Below are positions 1-4,342 of a DNA stretch of 6,332 bases, piece after piece. The notes under the pieces are model-generated. The model was not told the DNA's origin, did not search any database, and saw only the letters and a list, made by a program, of their open reading frames with translations. Source of the stretch: Rubrobacter sp. (lineage in GTDB: Bacteria; Actinomycetota; Rubrobacteria; Rubrobacterales; Rubrobacteraceae); the NCBI GenBank assembly GCA_019247245.1, contig JAFAPF010000108.1:1-6332 (forward strand), given 5' to 3'. The translations under genes and the position numbers were made by a program. The first letter of the stretch is position 1. Each line of letters opens with the position of its first letter.

Positions 1-319
1 CGAAGAGGTTTATGGGATTCGACCCCAAAGAGATGTGGGCGGCGTAGGAGAGGCCGCTCGAGGCGCATGCACGGCCTATCTCCTCGACGGCAGTAGCATA
101 GAGGACGTAGTTTCCACCCATGCCGCCGTACTCCTCGGAGAAGGTCACACCAAGCAGACCCATGCTGGCCATCTCCTCGAAAGCCTCCACGTTGAAGCGG
201 GCCTCCCTGTCTGTCCTGTCAGCGACAGGCGTAAGGCTTTCGTCGGCGAACCCGCGCACCTCTTCGCGGAAGACGTCCGGGTCCCGCGAGAGCTTCCGCG
301 CACGACAGGTGTCAGTCAT
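1..319 (-). CDS. Acyl-CoA dehydrogenase, N-terminal part (3' end outside window)
   Basis: The first 106 codons of a flavoprotein that would oxidise an acyl-CoA to the 2,3-enoyl-CoA, passing electrons through FAD to electron-transfer flavoprotein. I translated it directly from the minus strand. Residues 11-35 (SRDPDVFREEVRGFADESL and onward) match the opening helix of the family. Residues 46-67 (AFEEMASMGLLGVTFSEEYG) are the typical 'lgelGllGv.vpeeyGG' segment. Residues 90-106 (LSYAAHISLGSNPINLF) resemble the isovaleryl-CoA dehydrogenase branch more than the generic medium-chain one. The start ATG (317-319) follows AGGAGG at 325-330 with a five-base gap, which fixes the start. The catalytic Glu and the FAD-binding C-terminal domain lie outside the window. 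It is downstream of an acyl-CoA synthetase on the same strand, so a catabolic acyl-CoA pathway is likely. The family is certain; the substrate is inferred. Confidence 0.93.
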   Translation of the reverse strand, partial: MTDTCRARKLSRDPDVFREEVRGFADESLTPVADRTDREARFNVEAFEEMASMGLLGVTFSEEYGGMGGNYVLYATAVEEIGRACASSGLSYAAHISLGSNPINLF

Positions 320-352
320 CGGCTCCTCCTTTATTCCCCTGTACAAGTGCGA

Positions 353-381
353 ATGATAGCATCTGGGCTGGTTAACCAGAC
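353..381 (-). promoter_or_regulatory. Probable promoter of the acyl-CoA dehydrogenase gene
   Basis: On the minus strand, TATCAT (353-358) matches five of six bases of the sigma-A -10 box and lies 33 bases upstream of the dehydrogenase ATG. The hexamer at the ideal -35 position (376-381, GTCTGG) is a poor match. The promoter may therefore be weak or activator-dependent, or the -10 call may be wrong. The palindrome at 368-379 occupies the spacer and the edge of the -35 region. Confidence 0.35.
368..379. promoter_or_regulatory. Perfect 12-base palindrome, candidate operator (CTGGTTAACCAG)
   Basis: CTGGTTAACCAG is its own reverse complement. An additional CTGG half-site lies five bases to the left (363-366), giving the overlapping arrangement CTGG-CTGG-CCAG. 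It sits between the start of the acyl-CoA dehydrogenase gene and the end of the synthetase gene, over the expected -35/spacer region of the dehydrogenase promoter, where a bound protein would block RNA polymerase. The TGGT/ACCA half-sites recall those of GntR-family fatty-acid regulators such as E. coli FadR, but the centre here is two bases rather than three. The regulator is therefore unknown. Confidence 0.5.
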
Positions 382-468
382 GCATAACTGCTGTAGGTAA
401 ACGTGGCGATACTTGCTATGTTTCCGCTCATCCTTACGTCTTATCGAGCCTGGCTAAGAGTACAACCG

Positions 469-495
469 TGAGCAGATACCCAAGACCTCTGCTCA
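469..495. repeat. 8-bp perfect inverted repeat with 11-base loop
   Basis: TGAGCAGA (469-476) and TCTGCTCA (488-495) are exact reverse complements separated by 11 bases. The repeat begins 30 bases past the stop codon of the acyl-CoA synthetase. In that transcript it would form a hairpin at the 3' end, but no T-run follows on the minus strand. It would be at best a weak or Rho-assisted terminator, an RNA-stability element, or a protein-binding site. Confidence 0.5.
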
Positions 496-524
496 GTTGA
501 GCGCGAAGCTGTGTGGTGGATCTG

Positions 525-2195
525 CTATGCGGTGTCGGTGGTCTCCAAGTCGTACTGCTTGATAGCGCTCTCACGAAGCTTGTATTTCTGGATCTTGCCG
601 CTCGCGGTCATTGGGTACTCCTCGACGAAGTCCACGTACTCGGGTACCTTGTAGCGGGCGATGTTCTCGCGGCAGTACTCCTTGACATCTTCCTCGGTGA
701 GGGAAGCATCCTCCTTCAAGATTATGGCGGCGGCGACCCTTTCGCCGTACTTCTGGTCCGGGATGCCGTAGACCTGGACATCGGAGATGTCCGGGTGAGC
801 GTAGAGGAACTCCTCGATCTCACGTGGGTAGATGTTCTCGCCGCCGCGGATGATCATGTCGTCCACCCGCCCCATTATCTGGACGTAGCCGTCCTCGTCT
901 ATCGTCGCGAGGTCGCCGGTGTGTAGCCAACCGTCCTCGTCTATGACCTCCTCCGTCTCCTCGGGCATCTTGTAGTAGCCCTTCATGACGTGGTAGCCGC
1001 GGGTGTAGAGGTCGCCCTGCTCGCCCGTCCCAACTTCCTGGCCAGTCTCCATGTCCACTATTTTGATCTCGACGTCTGGGAGCGCCCGTCCGACCGTCGA
1101 GACCCTTCGCTCTATGGGATCGTCGGTGCGAGTCTGGGTGATTACGGGGCTGGACTCGGTCTGCCCGTAAGCGATGGTGATCTCCTCTGCTCCCATATCG
1201 TTGACGACCTGTTTCATCACCTCTTCAGGGCAGGGGCTACCGGCCATGATCCCAGTTCGCAAGGAACTGGTATTGTACTTTTCGTAGTTGGGATGCTCGA
1301 GCTCGGCGATGAACATCGTCGGCACACCGAGCACGGCGGTGCACCGCTCCTCATGGACGGCTTCGAGGACCACTTGTGGGTCGAAGGTCTCTACCGGCAC
1401 CATCGTCCCCTCGTGAGCTACCGTGTTAAGCGTACCCAGGACGCACCCGAAGCAGTGGAAGAACGGCACCGGGATGCAGATCCGATCCTCCGGTCCAAGC
1501 TCCATACACTCGCCGATGAAAAAGGCGTTCTTGACAATGTTCGCGTGGGTGAGTTGCACACCTTTAGGGAAGCCCGTGGTCCCTGAGGTGTACTGCATGT
1601 TTATGACCTCGTCGGCTGAAAGGGAGTTCTGCCTCTCTGCGAGCTCGTCGGCGGATACCTTCTCGGCTTCTTCCATGAACGACTCGAAGCTCATCAGATG
1701 GGGCGCGTTCGTAGCTGCTTCGTCCCCGATGAGCACGACGTGCTTGAGGTGGGGTAGCCCCTTGCCCATCAACTCTTCTCCGGGTTCGGCGGCGAGGTCG
1801 GGGACAGCTTCCTCGAGGATCTCCACGAAGTTCGCCTCCTGGGTGCCCTCCGTGAGGAATAACGCCGCCGCGTCCGACTGGTCCAAAGCGTACCGTAGCT
1901 CCTGGGCCTTGTATGCTGGGTTAATGGTTACCAGCACTACTCCGGCTTTACCGGTGGCGAACTGCAGGGTCACCCACTCCGGCACGTTCTGTCCCCACAC
2001 CGCCACATGGTCACCCTTCTTCACTCCCAGCGCCATCAGCGCCCGGCCGCACTTGTCGACGACCTCCTTGAACTCCGTGTAGGAGTAGCGGAGTCCCCGG
2101 TCCACGTAGACGAGGGCATCGTCTTCCGGGCGATGCCCGGCCACAAGATCCAAGAGCCCCCCGACGGTCAGCCCCTCGACGTCCTCCAGACGCAT
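525..2195 (-). CDS. AMP-forming acyl-CoA synthetase (ACSF2-type, ANL superfamily)
   Basis: Activates a carboxylic acid with ATP to the acyl-adenylate and then the CoA thioester, probably a medium-chain or branched fatty acid. It is intact at 556 residues, the usual family length. In the 556-residue numbering, the phosphate-binding loop YTSGTTGFPKG is at 202-212 and the adenine-site motif YGQTESSP at 343-350. HTGD, whose Asp contacts the ribose, is at 425-428, and the hinge GRVDDMIIRGGENIYPREIE at 442-461. The catalytic lysine is in SGKIQK (Lys534). The C-terminal IRGGENIYP and SGKIQKYKLRE patterns fit the ACSF2/medium-chain group best. An ATG two codons upstream (2199-2201) directly abuts the AGGAGG, so I prefer ATG 2193-2195, which has six bases of spacing. 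No signal peptide or membrane span is visible, so it is likely cytosolic. It is probably co-regulated with the downstream acyl-CoA dehydrogenase. The exact acid substrate cannot be read from sequence. Confidence 0.97.
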   Translation of the reverse strand: MRLEDVEGLTVGGLLDLVAGHRPEDDALVYVDRGLRYSYTEFKEVVDKCGRALMALGVKKGDHVAVWGQNVPEWVTLQFATGKAGVVLVTINPAYKAQELRYALDQSDAAALFLTEGTQEANFVEILEEAVPDLAAEPGEELMGKGLPHLKHVVLIGDEAATNAPHLMSFESFMEEAEKVSADELAERQNSLSADEVINMQYTSGTTGFPKGVQLTHANIVKNAFFIGECMELGPEDRICIPVPFFHCFGCVLGTLNTVAHEGTMVPVETFDPQVVLEAVHEERCTAVLGVPTMFIAELEHPNYEKYNTSSLRTGIMAGSPCPEEVMKQVVNDMGAEEITIAYGQTESSPVITQTRTDDPIERRVSTVGRALPDVEIKIVDMETGQEVGTGEQGDLYTRGYHVMKGYYKMPEETEEVIDEDGWLHTGDLATIDEDGYVQIMGRVDDMIIRGGENIYPREIEEFLYAHPDISDVQVYGIPDQKYGERVAAAIILKEDASLTEEDVKEYCRENIARYKVPEYVDFVEEYPMTASGKIQKYKLRESAIKQYDLETTDTA

Positions 2196-2201
2196 GTTCA
2201 T

Positions 2202-2207
2202 CCTCCT
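2202..2207 (-). promoter_or_regulatory. Ribosome-binding site that decides the synthetase start
   Basis: AGGAGG on the minus strand at 2202-2207 touches the first ATG (2199-2201) with no spacer, but lies six bases from the second in-frame ATG (2193-2195). Normal Shine-Dalgarno geometry therefore favours the second ATG. Confidence 0.8.
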
Positions 2208-2233
2208 AACCTAGTTCCCCAAAGATTGGCAAA

Positions 2234-2264
2234 ATTGTAGCAGATTAGGCATTTTACGTGTTAC
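2234..2264 (-). promoter_or_regulatory. Probable promoter of the acyl-CoA synthetase gene
   Basis: On the minus strand, TACAAT (2234-2239) differs from the consensus -10 box by one base. GTAACA (2259-2264) matches four of six -35 bases with a slightly long 19-base spacer. Transcription would begin near 2227, leaving a leader of about 30 bases with AGGAGG in it. The -10 box is convincing and the -35 box is not. Confidence 0.5.
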
Positions 2265-2485
2265 CCTGATGGTCGTCGGAAGCGAGTATAGGAGAAGGAA
2301 CTCTCACCGGTAGAGGTTGTGGATGCGGTGTCGGACCGGATAGATCGTCTAGAGCCCGTCGTGGCACGCCTTCTGGCCGCCGCCAGCCGAGCTATCCTGC
2401 GAGGAGGCAGTCCACGTGAAGCCAGAGATCTTCGGGGGTAAAGATACTGGGCCGCTGGTGAGGGTATAGCCGGGAAGTAAAGCAC

Positions 2486-2518
2486 CCCATGCTGCGAAGG
2501 AGGTCGCATGGCCATGGG
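2486..2518 (+). promoter_or_regulatory. Nested hairpin presenting AGGAGG in its loop
   Basis: Outer stem CCCATG (2486-2491) pairs with CATGGG (2513-2518). Inner stem TGCGA (2493-2497) pairs with TCGCA (2504-2508). The six-base loop 2498-2503 is exactly AGGAGG. The ATG at 2508-2510 begins on the last paired base of the inner stem and runs into the internal loop. As plus-strand RNA this would expose a Shine-Dalgarno sequence on a stem-loop that partly masks the start codon, a layout seen in translational control elements. The pairings are direct; the function is inferred. Confidence 0.4.
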
Positions 2519-2564
2519 TTCTCACGCCTACGGGGACTTCGTCCCCGACAAGGACGGCCTGTGA
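2508..2564 (+). CDS. Micro-ORF of 18 codons, possible leader peptide
   Basis: ATG at 2508 follows AAGGAGG with a four-base gap and reads MAMGSHAYGDFVPDKDGL before TGA at 2562-2564. The site is tight but strong. The frame stays open after that TGA for 20 codons and then enters the 57-codon membrane ORF at 2625 in the same frame. This could be a leader peptide, the 5' end of a longer gene cut by a nonsense mutation, or chance. No family is recognised. A strong hairpin (2531-2547) lies inside it. Confidence 0.25.
   Translation: MAMGSHAYGDFVPDKDGL
2531..2547 (+). repeat. 7-bp GC-rich hairpin with triloop
   Basis: CGGGGAC (2531-2537) and GTCCCCG (2541-2547) pair perfectly around TTC. It lies 12 bases past the hairpin that carries the AGGAGG loop and within the 18-codon ORF. 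No T-run follows on either strand, so it is not a classical intrinsic terminator. Confidence 0.55.
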
Positions 2565-2624
2565 CGATCGCACCGCGACGTAAAGGTCACGGCAAGCATT
2601 CACAGTCACAGGAGAGCCGAGCCA

Positions 2625-2798
2625 ATGAGCATCAGGGTGCGCCTCGCATCGTCACCCCGCGGTGATCTCGGGACGTGTCGCGAGGGTGAGAGGCTAAGAA
2701 GCAGGCTCTCCTACTCGCTGTACGTCGCTTTGTTGCTGGCCCTCTGGGCCTCGCCGCTGATCCTCAATTTGCTTCTGACCTTCAGGAGAGACAGATGA
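2625..2798 (+). CDS. Small single-span membrane protein, 57 residues, hypothetical
   Basis: ATG 2625-2627 is preceded by AGGAG (2610-2614), ten bases upstream. The product has a basic N-terminal part (residues 1-28, several Arg) and one hydrophobic segment at about 30-52 (YSLYVALLLALWASPLILNL). It ends in a short basic tail (FRRDR) before TGA. This fits a small inner-membrane protein; topology cannot be set, since both flanks are basic. Its stop codon lies three bases from the stop of the convergent frameshifted gene on the minus strand. That tight non-overlapping packing supports both reading frames. The same frame continues upstream to a TGA at 2562-2564 and an 18-codon ORF, so a longer ancestral protein of about 96 residues is possible. 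No family is recognised. Confidence 0.45.
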   Translation: MSIRVRLASSPRGDLGTCREGERLRSRLSYSLYVALLLALWASPLILNLLLTFRRDR

Positions 2799-2801
2799 GC
2801 T

Positions 2802-3462
2802 CTACCCCTCCGGAGCTGGGATGCCGGATGGGCTCTCCCTCTGGCCGGGAGCCGGCGTCTCTGACCCCGGAGCATTCGGAAGTTGCAAAGGCGTTTGCTG
2901 AACACCGGAGGGTGGCTGTTGCTGAGGGTTAACTGGATTACCCTGTGGAGCAGTGCTGCTACTAGCGGTCTGACCGCTACCCAAGATCGATGGCAGGGTA
3001 CTCGTAGTCGAAGCTTTATCGCTGCTGGAAGCCTCTGCGGGACAGTCCCCCCATACCCAGTAGGAAAGGCTCTTGCTCATGCCCAGTTGGAGGGCTGTGA
3101 CCGCGCTGATGCCTATAAGGACGCGAGCCCTCCAGCCGCAACGCCGCTGATCAGAATGGATCTTCGCCGCGACCAGAAGATAGCGAAACCAGGAGAACGG
3201 TGCCCTGAGCCTACCTCCAATGTTTGGCCAGGAAAGCCGTGTCTGAAAGCCACCTGGGATCTTGGCCACCTTGGTTGGGGCGCGCCAGATAAACCTTCAG
3301 GATGTCGGTGATCGTGGTTACGATCACCGCGCTCAAAGCCAGACCTATCATAGTCCTAGCAATGTCAAAGCGAGAAGTCAGGAGCGCTGCCATGGGCGAT
3401 GCTATTCCGCCCACCAATATTTTGGCAGGATCGAGGACAAGTTGGTTTTGTTGTTCGTCCAC
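2802..3462 (-). pseudogene. Frameshifted two-helix membrane protein with Pro/Gln/Ser-rich tail
   Basis: Two overlapping minus-strand frames join into one protein if a single C is removed from the C4 run at 3277-3280. The GTG start (3460-3462) follows GGAGG seven bases away. The first frame gives VDEQQNQLVLDPAKILVGG, then a membrane segment at about residues 38-60 (MIGLALSAVIVTTITDIL), to LAR at 59-61. After correction the protein continues PTKVAKIPGGFQTRLSW and has a second hydrophobic segment at about 113-130 (RVLIGISAVTALQLGM). The motif SYWVWGDCP precedes an extracytoplasmic-looking tail rich in Ser, Thr, Pro and Gln. The corrected length is 219 residues. I recall similar uncharacterised proteins in Rubrobacter (DPAKILVGG ... 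ILKVYLAR ... IPGG), which supports the join. As given, translation stops at TAG 3211-3213 after 83 codons. A sequencing error, a real mutation, or +1 slippage at CCC are all possible. Function unknown. Confidence 0.7.
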
Positions 3463-3497
3463 AGAAACCCCTCCGGTGGAACCTGCGGCTGCCGGCG

Positions 3498-3503
3498 ATT
3501 GTA
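3498..3503 (-). promoter_or_regulatory. Candidate -10 box for the frameshifted membrane-protein gene
   Basis: TACAAT on the minus strand lies 35 bases upstream of the GTG start, the same hexamer and nearly the same distance as at the acyl-CoA synthetase gene. No good -35 hexamer stands at 16-18 bases; TTGTCT is only 13 bases upstream. Confidence 0.35.
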
Positions 3504-3766
3504 GTGGATACGGTTTAGACAAACGACAGCGGGCCGGAAAAGGAAATTGGAGCGATTGAGTGCGATATGGTACCACGTGTAGGTGGTCGCGCTGCGCAGC
3601 GAAGTATGGAAGAAAGAAGACCCCGCATAAACGATGCCAACATCGGCGCAGGGAACATGGCCCACAGTATCGTCACGGCTTGGGTTCTTCGGGATCACAC
3701 TTCAGCAGCCGCTGGGTCTCAACTTTGCGATCGCCTGGAAGCTTATCAGTTGGGAGATTCAGGGTT
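3504..3766. other. Mostly non-coding spacer, nothing recognised apart from short motifs
   Basis: All frames over this stretch are short and lack ribosome sites or family resemblance. It contains a perfect 12-base palindrome CGCTGCGCAGCG at 3590-3601 and a small stem ACCAC/GTGGT at 3572-3576/3583-3587. It also contains the possible GAGNMA fragment and the start of the tandem repeat, both listed separately. I see no RNA gene in it. Confidence 0.5.
3606..3695 (+). pseudogene. Possible decayed N-terminus of a Rossmann-fold (ProC-like) protein
   Basis: The frame from ATG 3606 reads MEERRPRINDANIGAGNMA followed by HSIVTAWVLRD. IGAGNMA followed by an amphipathic helix is the signature dinucleotide-binding turn near the N-terminus of pyrroline-5-carboxylate reductase and related NAD(P)-binding proteins. 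A short basic leader before it also fits. However, the hydrophobic beta strand that should precede the Gly motif is replaced by NDAN. The resemblance ends after about 30 codons, the frame stops at 3794, and no ribosome site precedes the ATG. It may be a remnant or a coincidence of a short motif. Confidence 0.22.
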
Positions 3767-3804
3767 CGAGTGTAAAAAGAGTCCACGAGTGTAAAAAGAG
3801 TCCA
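3767..3804 (+). repeat. Exact 19-base tandem duplication, possible transposon end or operator
   Basis: CGAGTGTAAAAAGAGTCCA occurs twice back to back (3767-3785 and 3786-3804) with no mismatch. The second copy ends 28 bases before the VOC gene start. Repeated TGT...CCAC units are reminiscent of the multiple terminal repeats that bind transposase at the ends of IS21-family elements, but no transposase gene is present, so this would be a solo relic. Alternatively it is a double operator for the VOC-peptidase pair; a weak promoter-like TTGGGA (3751-3756)/TAAAAA (3774-3779) with a 17-base spacer overlaps the first copy. Confidence 0.9.
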
Positions 3805-3832
3805 CCATAAACCACGAGCAGGAACGTTAGTT

Positions 3833-4330
3833 ATGACAGATGGATCCATTCCCGCGGAGACCCGGATCGGCCACGTACACCTAAAGGTCTCCGACCTGGA
3901 GCGGGCCGTCCAGTTCTACCGCGACGTAATGGGCTTCGAACTTGTGACGCGCTTGGGCGACGAGGCGGCCTTCCTCTCTGCGGGCGGCTACCATCACCAC
4001 ATCGGCCTGAACACGTGGACTAGCAGTGGCGGCTCCCCGCCAACCCGCGGTACGACCGGCCTCTACCACTTCGCCATCAACTACCCTACGCGTAAGGAGC
4101 TGGCCATCGCCCTCAAACGCCTGCTGGAGGGTGGCTGGTCCATTGATGGCGCTACCGACCACGGCACCCACGAGGCCATCTACCTTCACGATCCCGACTT
4201 TAACGGCATCGAGCTCGCCTGGGATCGAGAGCGGAGCGAATGGCCCTGGAGGGGCGATCGGCTGAGCTTCGCGGCCCGACCGCTCGACCTCGACGGTCTG
4301 CTCGGCGAGCTTGAGAAGTCGGTCTCGTAG
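3833..4330 (+). CDS. VOC-family (glyoxalase / extradiol-dioxygenase-like) metalloprotein
   Basis: A 165-residue protein of the vicinal oxygen chelate fold, with two beta-alpha-beta-beta-beta modules that enclose a divalent metal. The first module opens with IGHVHLKVSDLERAVQFYRD (12-31). The second has GLYHFAI (76-82) and ends in the signature AIYLHDPDFNGIELAWDR (115-132). By comparison with glyoxalase/dioxygenase relatives, the metal ligands should be His14, His79 and Glu127. The HHH run at 54-56 probably lines the active site. The DHGTHEAIYLHDPDxNGIEL pattern is closest to catechol 2,3-dioxygenase-like CatE proteins, which are longer because of a second domain pair; this one is a single-domain-pair form. 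Substrate unknown. ATG 3833 has only a weak upstream AGGA (nine bases). It is followed 12 bases later by an S9 peptidase gene, probably in one transcript. Likely cytosolic. Confidence 0.92.
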   Translation: MTDGSIPAETRIGHVHLKVSDLERAVQFYRDVMGFELVTRLGDEAAFLSAGGYHHHIGLNTWTSSGGSPPTRGTTGLYHFAINYPTRKELAIALKRLLEGGWSIDGATDHGTHEAIYLHDPDFNGIELAWDRERSEWPWRGDRLSFAARPLDLDGLLGELEKSVS

Positions 4331-4342
4331 TGGTGCTACGCT

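Larger units (their letters stand above)
2240..2624 (+). other. Intergenic region with short ORF remnants and hairpins, no recognised gene
   Basis: No frame here gives a protein I recognise. On the plus strand, one open stretch (GTG 2319 to TAA 2441, 40 codons) reads as an Ala/Leu/Arg-rich likely helix (VDAVSDRIDRLEPVVARLLA and onward); it has only a poorly spaced GAGG before it. A GTG at 2416 is preceded by GAGGAGG eight bases away but opens only 17 codons (VKPEIFGGKDTGPLVRV). An 18-codon ORF starts at 2508 inside a hairpin and is listed separately. The minus-strand frame 2349-2609 is open for 86 codons but has no ribosome site and no family resemblance. The mixture of short, well-started but quickly terminated ORFs suggests either a decayed gene or a structured leader for the small membrane-protein ORF at 2625. 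Confidence 0.4.

Noticed and set aside
990..2082. Long plus-strand open frames (198 and 219 codons)
   Set aside because: They are antisense shadows of the acyl-CoA synthetase, which has a full set of family motifs.
2395..2480. Possible RNase P-like or riboswitch-like sequence (GCGAGGAGGCAGTCC and GGGAAGTAAAGC)
   Set aside because: Only short scattered matches; the conserved cores of RNase P RNA, cobalamin and ydaO-type elements are absent.
2562..2564. TGA as a selenocysteine codon
   Set aside because: No convincing SECIS hairpin follows immediately, and the surrounding residues match no selenoprotein.
2349..2609. 86-codon minus-strand open frame
   Set aside because: There is no ribosome site before its GTG and no family resemblance; it is antisense to the hairpin leader and micro-ORF, so not strong enough to list.
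2738..2750. GGCCC/GGGCC hairpin with three-base loop as a terminator for the minus-strand gene
   Set aside because: It lies inside the small membrane-protein ORF, the stem is only five pairs and no T-run follows.
2883..3311. 142-codon plus-strand open frame
   Set aside because: It is antisense to the frameshifted membrane-protein gene, with no ribosome site; the composition is unlike a real protein.
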